64,000 bases of DNA from Verrucomicrobiia bacterium (GTDB lineage Bacteria > Verrucomicrobiota > Verrucomicrobiia > Limisphaerales > Fontisphaeraceae). Within the stretch, counting starts at the first letter, position 1; each line of letters begins with the position of its first letter. The notes beneath the pieces are model-generated. The model saw only the letters and a program-made list of their open reading frames with translations, did no database searches and was not told the origin of the DNA. The position numbers and the translations under genes were made by a program. The stretch covers positions 62,001 to 126,000 of the forward strand of contig JAOAIT010000053.1 in assembly GCA_026414565.1 (NCBI GenBank). The letters are read 5' to 3'. Positions 1 through 8,255 of this stretch are shown here, piece after piece.

Positions 1-1
1 C

Positions 2-1774
2 GTGCATAAACTGCTGACCGGGCGCAAACACCTTTTCCACACCATCCGCACCACGGGCGGACTCAACGGCTTTGCCCTGCGCAGTGAGAGTCCCCACGAT
101 TGTTATGGCGCGGGCCATGCAGGCACGGCGCTCTCGGCGGCGCTGGGCATGTGCGCGGCACGGGACCGGCGCGGGAGTGACGAGCATGTGGTCTGCATTT
201 TTGGAGACGCCGCGCTGACCAACGGCATTTCTTACGAGGCGCTCAACAACATAGCGCACACGACCAAGCGTTTTATTGGGATACTTAATGACAACGAGTG
301 GAGCATTGCCAAAAACGTTGGAGCCATTGCGAACTACCTGAGCCGGCTGATCACCAACCCGCGGTACAATCAATTCCAGCGGGATTTTGCTCAATGGGCC
401 AAGCGTTTCCTTAAAGGGGATCTGGGGGAGCGCCTGGGGCGGCGAGCGGAGGAGGCGATCAAAGGTTTCATCACGAAAATTTCGCTGGAGCAGCAACCGT
501 CAGACTCCCTGGAGAGCGACGGCCGCGGGGGTGGTTTTGGCAGCAGCTTGATTTTTGAGGAGTTTGGGTTGCGGTACCTGGGGCCGATTGACGGCCATGA
601 TCTGGGCATGCTCATCACCTGCCTGGAGTTTGCCAAGACGTGCGATCAGCCGGTGGTGCTGCATGTCCTGACCAAGAAGGGCAAGGGGTTTGAGGCGGCG
701 GTGAAGCATCCGGAGAAGTTTCATGGCACGGGGCCCTACGACGTGGTCACGGGGGACCCGCCGCCCCCCAAGCCGGGTGCGGCACCGGCCTATCAAGATG
801 TATTTGGACAGGCGCTGGTGCGGTTGTGCCAGCGGGACACCACGCTGGTGGGCATCACGGCGGCCATGCCCAGCGGCACGGGGTTGAAATATCTCGAGAA
901 GGCGATGCCCGATCGTTACTACGATGTGGGCATTGCAGAGGAGCATGCGGTCATCTTTGCGGCCGGGATGGCGACGATGGGCTTCAGGCCGGTGGTGGCG
1001 ATCTATTCGACTTTTTTGCAGCGGGCTTTTGATTGCATTCATCATGACGTGTGTCTGCAGGATTTGCCGGTGATTTTCTGCATGGACCGGGCGGGGCTTT
1101 CGTGCAACGACGGCCCCACTCATCATGGTTTGTTTGACATTGCCTACCTGCGGTGCCTGCCCAACGTCATCGCGATGGCCCCCAAGGATGAGGATGAACT
1201 GGTGGACATGATGTTCACGGCCACCCATCAGAAACATCCCTGCTTCATCCGTTACCCGCGCGGTGCGGCCGAGGGAGTGCCCATCAAAGACCAGCCGCGG
1301 ATGCTGGAGATTGGCAAGGCGGAGGTGGTGGAGCATTTTGCCAACAACGGCGGGCGGAAGGTGGCCTTGTTTGGCCTGGGCAACATGCTGTCGGTGGCCC
1401 GCCGCACGGCGGAATTGCTGGCCGCCGAGGGGTATGATTTTGCATTGATCAATCCGCGGTTTACCAAACCCCTGGACGCCGGCACCACTGAATATTTTGC
1501 GCGGGCGGCCGATGTGGTGGTGACCTTTGAAGACCACGTGTTGATGGGCGGGTATGGCTCGGCCGTGCTGGAGCTGCTGGCCGACCGGCAGATCACCACG
1601 CCGGTGGTGCGCATCGGCTGGCCGGATCAATTCATCGAGCACGCCACCACCGTGGACTACCTGCGTGAAAAATATGGCCTGACCCCGCAGCGTGCGGTGG
1701 AACAGGTGCGGGCCGTCCTGGCCCGGCGGGCTGCTGATGAAGAAAGCCCGCAAAAAAGCATTGCCTTGGCGTGA
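2..1774 (+). CDS. dxs: 1-deoxy-D-xylulose-5-phosphate synthase, 5' end outside window
   Basis: DXS condenses pyruvate and glyceraldehyde 3-phosphate to DXP, the first step of the MEP isoprenoid pathway, in the cytosol with thiamine diphosphate. The window opens inside the N-terminal domain at HKLLTGR, which in the family follows a conserved GHQ-Y motif, so roughly the first 60-80 residues are missing and the GTG at base 2 is an internal Val. Visible are the cofactor-binding GDAALTNG segment (family GDG-A-T), the C-terminal transketolase part with VGIAEEHAV, the DRAGLSCNDGPTHHG segment and the RYPRG motif. The gene ends 39 bases before icd on the same strand, so the two may be co-transcribed. 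Confidence 0.95.
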   Translation: MHKLLTGRKHLFHTIRTTGGLNGFALRSESPHDCYGAGHAGTALSAALGMCAARDRRGSDEHVVCIFGDAALTNGISYEALNNIAHTTKRFIGILNDNEWSIAKNVGAIANYLSRLITNPRYNQFQRDFAQWAKRFLKGDLGERLGRRAEEAIKGFITKISLEQQPSDSLESDGRGGGFGSSLIFEEFGLRYLGPIDGHDLGMLITCLEFAKTCDQPVVLHVLTKKGKGFEAAVKHPEKFHGTGPYDVVTGDPPPPKPGAAPAYQDVFGQALVRLCQRDTTLVGITAAMPSGTGLKYLEKAMPDRYYDVGIAEEHAVIFAAGMATMGFRPVVAIYSTFLQRAFDCIHHDVCLQDLPVIFCMDRAGLSCNDGPTHHGLFDIAYLRCLPNVIAMAPKDEDELVDMMFTATHQKHPCFIRYPRGAAEGVPIKDQPRMLEIGKAEVVEHFANNGGRKVALFGLGNMLSVARRTAELLAAEGYDFALINPRFTKPLDAGTTEYFARAADVVVTFEDHVLMGGYGSAVLELLADRQITTPVVRIGWPDQFIEHATTVDYLREKYGLTPQRAVEQVRAVLARRAADEESPQKSIALA

Positions 1775-1813
1775 GCCACAGGCTTCATTAGCCACGCTTT
1801 AGTTGATCATTTT

Positions 1814-3178
1814 ATGGCGTACAAAGACGTGACGCCGCCTGCGGGCGGCAAAATTTCCATTCACAACGGGGTGCTGGCGGTCCCGGACCAGCCAATTATT
1901 CCCTTCATCCGCGGCGATGGCACCGGTCCCGACATCTGGGCGGCCAGCCAGCGGGTTTTTGACGCGGCTGTGAACAAGGCTTATGGCGGACGGCGGCGGA
2001 TTGCCTGGTTTGAGGTGTTTGCCGGGGAGGAGGCGTTCAAGCGCTTCAACAACTGGCTCCCGGATGACACGGTGGAGGCCTTCAAGGAATTCTTGGTGGG
2101 CATCAAAGGCCCGCTCACCACGCCGGTGGGCGGCGGCATTCGCTCGCTCAACGTGGCGCTGCGGCAATTGCTGGACTTGTACGTCTGTCTGCGGCCCGTA
2201 CAGTATTTCAACGGGGTGCCTTCGCCGGTGAAGCATCCGGAAAAGGTGGACATGGTGATTTTCCGGGAGAACACGGAGGATATTTATGCCGGCATCGAGT
2301 ACGCCGGCGGGACGCCGGAGGCGCAGAAGGTGCTGGATTTTCTGGCGCGTGAATTTCCCAAAGATTTTGCCAAGATCCGGTTCGGCACTGCGGCCCGCGC
2401 CGAGCAATACCTGAAAACGGCGGGCGTCACCCCGTCGGCCGAAGAGACGCAGGTTTGTGTGGGGGTGGGCTTCAAGCCGGTTTCAAGGCTGGGCACCGAG
2501 CGTCTGGTGCGCGCTGCGATCGAGTATGCTCTGCGCCAGAAGCGGCGCAGCGTGACGCTCGTGCACAAGGGTAACATCATGAAATTCACCGAAGGCGCCT
2601 TCCGCGATTGGGGGTATGCGCTGGCGGAGCGTTGTTATGGCGATCGCGTGTACACGTGGTCACAGTGGGAGCGCACCAAGAAGGCTGCCGGCGAGGCCGC
2701 GGCCAATCAGGAGCAGAAGGAGGCCCTGGCGGCGGGAAAGATTCTCATCAAGGACGCCATTGCCGACATTACTCTGCAGCAGGTTTTGACCCGGCCGGAA
2801 GACTTCGACGTGATTGCCACGTTGAATCTTAATGGCGACTATTTAAGCGATGCCCTGGCGGCGCAGGTGGGCGGAATTGGCATCGCCCCGGGCGGCAATA
2901 TCAATTATGTGACGGGCCACGCCATTTTCGAGGCCACGCACGGCACCGCTCCCAAGTACGCGGGGAAGGACATGGTCAATCCCGGGTCGGTCATTCTCAG
3001 CGGGGAGATGATGTTCCGGCACCTGGGATGGAATGAGGCGGCGGACCTGATCATCAAAGGTTTGAATGGAGCCATCAGCAGTCGGCGGGTGACCTACGAT
3101 TTTGCCCGGCTGATGGACGGCGCCACGCAGATCAAGTGCTCGGAGTTTGGCGATAACATCATCGCCCACATGGCTTGA
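1814..3178 (+). CDS. icd: NADP-type isocitrate dehydrogenase
   Basis: Oxidative decarboxylation of isocitrate to 2-oxoglutarate in the TCA cycle. The 454-residue protein has the isocitrate-binding segment [13 protein letters not shown], including the Ser phosphorylated by AceK in E. coli, followed by [12 protein letters not shown], the [11 protein letters not shown] signature, and the late [21 protein letters not shown] nucleotide-binding region (all seen). It is some 35-40 residues longer than the E. coli enzyme, with extra sequence around residues 170-220 and 285-315. The ATG start is preceded by a weak ribosome-binding region. A strong terminator hairpin follows 30 bases after the stop, which closes the dxs-icd unit. 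Confidence 0.94.
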   Translation: MAYKDVTPPAGGKISIHNGVLAVPDQPIIPFIRGDGTGPDIWAASQRVFDAAVNKAYGGRRRIAWFEVFAGEEAFKRFNNWLPDDTVEAFKEFLVGIKGPLTTPVGGGIRSLNVALRQLLDLYVCLRPVQYFNGVPSPVKHPEKVDMVIFRENTEDIYAGIEYAGGTPEAQKVLDFLAREFPKDFAKIRFGTAARAEQYLKTAGVTPSAEETQVCVGVGFKPVSRLGTERLVRAAIEYALRQKRRSVTLVHKGNIMKFTEGAFRDWGYALAERCYGDRVYTWSQWERTKKAAGEAAANQEQKEALAAGKILIKDAIADITLQQVLTRPEDFDVIATLNLNGDYLSDALAAQVGGIGIAPGGNINYVTGHAIFEATHGTAPKYAGKDMVNPGSVILSGEMMFRHLGWNEAADLIIKGLNGAISSRRVTYDFARLMDGATQIKCSEFGDNIIAHMA

Positions 3179-3207
3179 GCGGACGGCCGTTGCAGCAGAT
3201 GCCGCAG

Positions 3208-3236
3208 AGGGACGCCCATGACGGCGTCCCTTTTTT
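3208..3236 (+). terminator. Rho-independent terminator after icd
   Basis: Stem GGGACGCC (3209-3216) pairs with GGCGTCCC (3223-3230) around a six-base loop. A flanking A-T pair and six T residues follow. It lies 30 bases past the icd stop codon and before the separate DUF362 gene. Confidence 0.85.
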
Positions 3237-3304
3237 GTGGTGGCGTCCGGGCCATGAACATTTGGCGGTTTGCTTTTTGTTGGAGAGGCGCCTAATTTTG
3301 CGGC

Positions 3305-4507
3305 ATGAGCACCATCGGCTTTGGACATCTGCGCCTCAAACGGCGCCGCTTTTTGGGACTGAGCGCTGCGCTGGCGGGGACCTTGTCCTGCGGTGTATGG
3401 GCCGCTGCGCCGGTGTCGGGACGCCGCCCGTCCAAGGTGGCCTTGCTGGCCTGTAAAACCTACGACGTGGCCGCGCTGAAGGAGGTTTACCAACGGGGAT
3501 TTGATTTGTTGGGCGGCGTGGGCCGGCTGGTCAAGGGCAAGACGGTAACGATCAAACTCAACCTCACCGGCACCAGCAACCGGCCGGTGTTCAACCGCCA
3601 TCCCGGCTACAGCTACATGAGCCATCCGCAAACCGCGGCGGCGTTGGTGGCGGTGTTGTTCCGGGAGGGGGTGCGGCGGGTGCGGCTGGTGGAGTCCACC
3701 AACAGCCGGGCCACGTTGGAGCAAACCTTGAAGTTTCTGGATTGGGACCTGCAAGCCTTGTCCGCCTTGGGGCCGGTGGAGTACGAGAATACCCGAAATC
3801 TGGGGTTGGGACGTGACTATGCGACGTTGAAGGTGGCCGGTGGGGGCCATCTGTTTTCTGCGTTTCAGGTCAATCATTCGTACGCGGATACCGATGTGCT
3901 GGTATCCCTCTGCAAACTCAAGGATCACCTTACCACCGGTGTGACCTTGTCCATGAAAAATTTGTTCGGCATCACGCCCAACAGCTTGTATGGCGATCAG
4001 GCGGGCAGCGAAGAGGCCACTGCCGGGCGCGGACGCCTGCATGGGCCGGGCCTGCTGGAGGCGCAGACGGAGGTGGCAAAAATCCAACTACCCGGGATGA
4101 AAAAAGGTTACCTGGCTTATCCCCGTGACCCCGGCTACCGCGTGCCCCACACGATCGCCGATTTGTGTGCGGCCCGGCCCATTGATCTGGCCATCATTGA
4201 CGGCATCACCACCATGACCAAGGCCGAGGGGTACTGGGGCGGGGAGGTGGGTTATACCGAGCCCGGGGTAATGATTATGGGGTTGGACCCGGTGGCCACA
4301 GACGCGGTGGGGATGGCGGTCATGGGGTATCCCAATCCACGCGCCCCGCGGGGCGAGTTACCGTTTAACACCTGCGACAATCACCTGCTGCTTGCCGAGC
4401 AGAGCGGGTTGGGCACAGCCGATTTGACGAAGATTGAAGTGGTGGGCCGCACGATCCAGGAATCTGTGCATCCCTTCCCGCGCAGCCCCCTCAATAAAAA
4501 ATCCTAG
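3305..4507 (+). CDS. DUF362-family protein with Tat-type signal
   Basis: This 400-residue protein has the DUF362 fold signatures: an early VTIKLNLTG segment, the central VLVSLCKLKDHLTTGVTLSMKN stretch (given here in part) and a late IIDGITTMTKAEGYWGG. The N-terminus reads KRRRFLGLSAALAG, a twin-arginine type signal, so export of a folded protein, possibly with a cofactor, is likely (inference). I see no Cys-rich ferredoxin motif, unlike some DUF362 proteins. A GGAGAGG lies upstream of the start. Substrate and reaction are unknown for this family member. It is the last plus-strand gene before a convergent minus-strand gene. Confidence 0.8.
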   Translation: MSTIGFGHLRLKRRRFLGLSAALAGTLSCGVWAAAPVSGRRPSKVALLACKTYDVAALKEVYQRGFDLLGGVGRLVKGKTVTIKLNLTGTSNRPVFNRHPGYSYMSHPQTAAALVAVLFREGVRRVRLVESTNSRATLEQTLKFLDWDLQALSALGPVEYENTRNLGLGRDYATLKVAGGGHLFSAFQVNHSYADTDVLVSLCKLKDHLTTGVTLSMKNLFGITPNSLYGDQAGSEEATAGRGRLHGPGLLEAQTEVAKIQLPGMKKGYLAYPRDPGYRVPHTIADLCAARPIDLAIIDGITTMTKAEGYWGGEVGYTEPGVMIMGLDPVATDAVGMAVMGYPNPRAPRGELPFNTCDNHLLLAEQSGLGTADLTKIEVVGRTIQESVHPFPRSPLNKKS

Positions 4508-4527
4508 TCCGGCGCACCGGGCCAGAC

Positions 4528-5667
4528 TCAATACTTGGGCACCTTGGGGTCAATTTGTTCTGACCATGCCGCGATGCCGCCTTTGACGCTTTTCAGGTTC
4601 TTAAAGCCCTGCTGACGCAGAAATTGCAGGGCTTTCATCGAGCGCATGCCACTTTTGCAGTGCAGATAATAAGTGGCCTCGGGATCCAATTCCTGCACAC
4701 GTTGGGGCAACTGGCTCAGGGGGAGCAGCACGGTGCCGGGGATGCGGGCAATCTGATATTCCTCCGGCTCGCGCACGTCCAGAACCACCACGCCCGGGCG
4801 TGGATGCTCCAGGCATGCTTTCAGTTCTTGCACGGTGATTTCGTCAGCGGCCTTGTTTTGCGAGGCGGCCGCGCCACACACAGGTTGGTATTCCATAAGT
4901 TGCGTAATAGTGGGGGAATCGCCACATACCGGACAATGCGGGTCGCGTCGTACTTTGATTTCCTTGAAACGCATCCGCCAGGCATCCACCACCAGCAGAC
5001 GGCCCAGCAGGGGATCGCCCCCGCCCAGGATGAGTTTCAAGGCTTCGGTTGCCTGCAGACAGCCCACCAGTCCCGGAAGCACCCCCAGGACGCCAGCTTC
5101 TGCACAGTTGGGGGCGGCCTCAGGGGGCGGGGGCTCGGGATAAAGGCAGCGGTAGCAAGGGCCGCCCAGGTGCGGAGCAAACACGCCGGCCTGGCCTTCA
5201 AATCGGAAAATGGCGCCGTACACGTTGGGCTTGCGCAGCAGGACGCAGGCATCATTTGCCAGGTAGCGGGCGGGGAAATTGTCGGTGCAATCCACGACCA
5301 GGTCGTAGGCAGAAACAATTTCCCGCGCGTTGGCGGCTGTCAAACGCTCCGGGTGCGTGATGACCTGCACCTGCGGGTTGAGCCAATTTAAGGTTTCCCG
5401 CGCGGAGGCCACCTTGGGGCGTCCCACGTCGGAAGTGCCGTGCAAGGGCTGGCGGTGCAGATTGGTCAAGTCCACCACATCGAAATCCACCAGCCCCAGG
5501 GTGCCCACGCCCGCAGCCGCCAGGTAGATGGCCACGGGAGAGCCCAGCCCGCCCGCTCCGAGGATTAAAATGCGGGCGGCGCAGATTTTTTTTTGGCCTT
5601 CCACGCCCACCTCAGGCAAAATGAGGTGGCGAGCGTAGCGGCGCAGTTGTTCGGCGCTTAAGTCCAT
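4528..5667 (-). CDS. MoeB/ThiF-type adenylyltransferase fused to rhodanese (MoeZ/MOCS3-like)
   Basis: E1-like enzyme that adenylates the C-terminal Gly-Gly of a ubiquitin-like sulfur carrier (MoaD, ThiS or CysO type) and, in the fused form, also transfers sulfur to it. Residues 1-250 carry the nucleotide loop GAGGLGS, DFDVVDLTNLHRQ, and zinc-binding CYRC and CPVC pairs. Residues 275-379 form a rhodanese domain with the active-site loop CKSGMRS, so a catalytic Cys is present. Length (379 residues) fits MoeZ/Uba4-type fusions. No MoaD or ThiS gene is adjacent, so its partner cannot be told from here. It is convergent with the DUF362 gene. Confidence 0.9.
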   Translation of the reverse strand: MDLSAEQLRRYARHLILPEVGVEGQKKICAARILILGAGGLGSPVAIYLAAAGVGTLGLVDFDVVDLTNLHRQPLHGTSDVGRPKVASARETLNWLNPQVQVITHPERLTAANAREIVSAYDLVVDCTDNFPARYLANDACVLLRKPNVYGAIFRFEGQAGVFAPHLGGPCYRCLYPEPPPPEAAPNCAEAGVLGVLPGLVGCLQATEALKLILGGGDPLLGRLLVVDAWRMRFKEIKVRRDPHCPVCGDSPTITQLMEYQPVCGAAASQNKAADEITVQELKACLEHPRPGVVVLDVREPEEYQIARIPGTVLLPLSQLPQRVQELDPEATYYLHCKSGMRSMKALQFLRQQGFKNLKSVKGGIAAWSEQIDPKVPKY

Positions 5668-5733
5668 CGTTAACAGGACGGGGAAACCTTACGCCGGAAG
5701 GCCGCAATTGCAAGTGAGCAGCACAAACGCTTT

Positions 5734-6591
5734 ATGAATCGAGAAGTGCCACTCAGTTTCAAGAGCCGGGCCACCCCCACGGCGGCCGCGGAAGTGGCGG
5801 CCGGGATTTTGCGCCGCTCCAAATTGCGGCCGACTCTGGCCATTCAATTGGGCAGTGGTTTCCAGCATTTGCTGGCCAGTTGCACCGTCGTTTTGGAAGT
5901 GCCTTATGCCTCCCTGCCCGGTTTTGCCACACCTGACGTGCCCGGGCATGTGGGCAAACTGGTGCTGGGCAGCATCGAAAAAATCCCGGTGGTGCTCCTC
6001 TGCGGCCGCTCCCACTATTACGAGGGGAAATCCCTGGCCGAAATTACTTTTCCCATCCGCGTCCTGGCCGAGCTGGGCATCAAATCCATCCTGCTCACCA
6101 ACGCGGCAGGGGGTATTAACAGCAGCTATCGGCCGGGGGACTTCATGTGCGTGACCGACCACATCAATTTCATGGGCGAGAATCCTCTGCGGGGAGCCGT
6201 GGCTCCGGGGCGGCGGCGGTTTATTGACATGACGGATGCCTACAATCGTTCGCTACGGCGGCTGTTGCAGGAGGCTGCTGACCAGAACCAGATACGATTG
6301 CATCACGGCGTGTTCCTGGCGGTCAGCGGGCCCAGCTTTGAAACTCCAGCAGAAATCCGCGCTTTTGCCTTGTTGGGCGCGGATGCGGTGGGCATGAGCA
6401 CGGTGCCGGAGACGATTGTGGCCCGACAATGCGGGTTGAAGGTTGCCGCCCTGGCCTGCATCACCAACTTTGCCGCCGGCCGCAACAAGGAGCCGCTTTC
6501 GCATCACGAAGTCCTGGAGACCGGCAAACGCGTGGCCCCGCAGGCCACCGCCTTGATTGAGAACTTTGTCCGGCTCTACGCGAGCCGCTAA
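5734..6591 (+). CDS. Purine nucleoside phosphorylase (trimeric PNP/MTAP family)
   Basis: Phosphorolysis of purine (deoxy)nucleosides in purine salvage. The 285-residue length and motifs fit the trimeric PNP class: GRSHYYEG (phosphate and sugar contacts), LTNAAGGIN, a GPSFETPAEIRA segment, DAVGMSTVPE and a terminal CITNFAAG. In human PNP the last region provides the purine-binding Asn (family knowledge). The ATG start lies in a short AT-rich spacer 66 bases from the divergent MoeB-rhodanese gene. Whether it prefers inosine/guanosine or also xanthosine cannot be decided from sequence reading. Confidence 0.92.
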   Translation: MNREVPLSFKSRATPTAAAEVAAGILRRSKLRPTLAIQLGSGFQHLLASCTVVLEVPYASLPGFATPDVPGHVGKLVLGSIEKIPVVLLCGRSHYYEGKSLAEITFPIRVLAELGIKSILLTNAAGGINSSYRPGDFMCVTDHINFMGENPLRGAVAPGRRRFIDMTDAYNRSLRRLLQEAADQNQIRLHHGVFLAVSGPSFETPAEIRAFALLGADAVGMSTVPETIVARQCGLKVAALACITNFAAGRNKEPLSHHEVLETGKRVAPQATALIENFVRLYASR

Positions 6592-6675
6592 CTGTCAGGC
6601 ATTCAGCGGATTTGCCGGGCGGAGTTGGTTTTTCGTCAGCCCGCCCTCCTTACCACTCGCTGCTTTTGACGGAGG

Positions 6676-7968
6676 TTACCCGCGCCAGGGATGCTTCCAC
6701 GGGGCGCGATAATCGCGCTTCAGGAGTTTGGCGGCCTCGGGATCGCCCACGATCTGCTCGGTGGCGGCGTCCCAGGTGATTTTGCGGCCGGTGTCGTAGG
6801 CAATCATGGCCAGCTTGACCGCGGTGGTGGAGAGGTGCGCGTCGGCCACGGTGCAACTGGCGGGTTTGCGTTCGCGCACCGCATTGAGAAACTCGGCCAT
6901 GTGCAGCGTTCCGGCGTCGGCGCGGGCCTCATTCACCTGCCGCTCCCGGCCCTTGCCGCGGGGAATCACGATCCAGCGGTCGTCGGTGACAAAGACAGTC
7001 TGCGTCTCACCGTAGAAGAAAATGCCATTGTTCACCTCGGGCGCGAATTCCTCTGCGCCCCAGATGCGGTGCCGCCAGGTGACCGGACAGCGGGCGAATT
7101 CAAAATGAGCCGTGAGCGTATCCGGCGTGGTGATTTTGTCGCGGTAGTGGTAAATGCCGCCGGCGGCGGCGACGGTGCGCGGCGTGGTCTCACCCAAGAT
7201 CACGCGCACGGCGTCAATCAAGTGGATGCCCCAATCCACCAAATGGCCATGGCCGCTGGTTTTCTCCAGGCGCCAGGAAAAATGGCCCACCTGCGGACTG
7301 TAGGGAATCTTTGGCCCCGGGCCGCACCACAAATCCCAGTCGAGTGACGCGGGCGGGTCTTGCGGCGTGGCGTCCTTGGGGTTGGCATTGTAGTGAATCT
7401 GGGCTTCGACGTGCACAATGCGCCCGGCCTTGCCGTCGGCAATATGCTGGCGCACAGCTTGAAAGGCGGGGTTTTGGCGGCGCTGAAAGCCCACCTGCAC
7501 GATGCGCCCGCTTTGGCGGGCGGCTTCCACCATGGCTCGCCCCTCGCGCACGTCGTAGGCCAGCGGTTTCTCGCAATAAACGTCCAGCCCTTTTTCCACG
7601 GCAGCGATAAATTGCAGGGCGTGCCATTGCGGAGGGGTGGCGATGATGACGGCCTCCAGTCCCGGGGTGGCAAGCAATTCCTCGTAAAGCTTGAAGGTTT
7701 TGGGGCGTTCGCCCTGAAGCTTGGCGATTTCGTCGGCGGCCTTGGCCAGGTGGGCACTGTCCACGTCGCAGACAGCCGCCACTTCGACGCCACCGGCCTT
7801 GAAGGCGGCCCGCACGTTGACCAGGCCGTACCAGCCGCAGCCGATCAGGCCAAGCTTGATTTTCCGGCCGGCGGCGGGCTCTTCGGCGGCGCGGGTGGAA
7901 ACTTGGGCGGCCACGACCGTGCCGGCCGCGGCGAGACTGAGAAAATGACGGCGGTTGAGATTTTGCAT
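6676..7968 (-). CDS. Exported Gfo/Idh/MocA-family oxidoreductase
   Basis: NAD(P)-dependent sugar or polyol oxidoreductase family. The N-terminus, NRRHFLSLAAAGTVVAAQ, is a Tat-type signal (RRHFL), followed by the Rossmann motif GLIGCGWYG near residue 42 and the conserved EKPLAYD segment, whose Lys is the family's usual catalytic Lys. The C-terminal domain covers about residues 165-400 and includes HLVDWGIHLID. At 430 residues it has the usual length of the Tat-exported subfamily common in Verrucomicrobiota and Planctomycetota. The substrate is unknown. It is transcribed divergently from the giant gene at 8256. Confidence 0.87.
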   Translation of the reverse strand: MQNLNRRHFLSLAAAGTVVAAQVSTRAAEEPAAGRKIKLGLIGCGWYGLVNVRAAFKAGGVEVAAVCDVDSAHLAKAADEIAKLQGERPKTFKLYEELLATPGLEAVIIATPPQWHALQFIAAVEKGLDVYCEKPLAYDVREGRAMVEAARQSGRIVQVGFQRRQNPAFQAVRQHIADGKAGRIVHVEAQIHYNANPKDATPQDPPASLDWDLWCGPGPKIPYSPQVGHFSWRLEKTSGHGHLVDWGIHLIDAVRVILGETTPRTVAAAGGIYHYRDKITTPDTLTAHFEFARCPVTWRHRIWGAEEFAPEVNNGIFFYGETQTVFVTDDRWIVIPRGKGRERQVNEARADAGTLHMAEFLNAVRERKPASCTVADAHLSTTAVKLAMIAYDTGRKITWDAATEQIVGDPEAAKLLKRDYRAPWKHPWRG

Positions 7969-8139
7969 ATCAGAATTTTTCAGAAACAGCGGATTACGAA
8001 AAGAAAAAAAGAGGTTGTGAATTGCTCGCCGTGTTTTGCTTAACGGTGAGGAGGAAAGGCGGAGGAAACAACTTGAGACGCTCCAGATGGTGCGGGTGAT
8101 CCGCCGGGAGAGCTTAAGGGTTAAAGGCAGATTCTGCGC

Positions 8140-8166
8140 TAATCGCGCCGCGTTTTCACGCGATTA
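8140..8166. repeat. Perfect 8-bp inverted repeat in the 7969-8255 divergent region
   Basis: TAATCGCG (8140-8147) and CGCGATTA (8159-8166) are perfect inverted copies separated by 11 bases. They lie between the divergent oxidoreductase (start 7968) and the giant gene (start 8256). No T-run follows, so it is more likely a protein-binding site than a terminator (inference). The rest of this 287-base gap becomes AT-rich from 8200. A smaller repeat, AAGTTG/CAACTT (8230-8249), ends just before the giant gene's ATG and could fold in the mRNA. Confidence 0.4.
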
Positions 8167-8255
8167 CGGCGCCGCGGCTTCACCGCTGCTGCAGGTTGCT
8201 AATGATACATCAAATAAAATTAAAAATATAAGTTGTTCTTTTTCAACTTTGTGGT

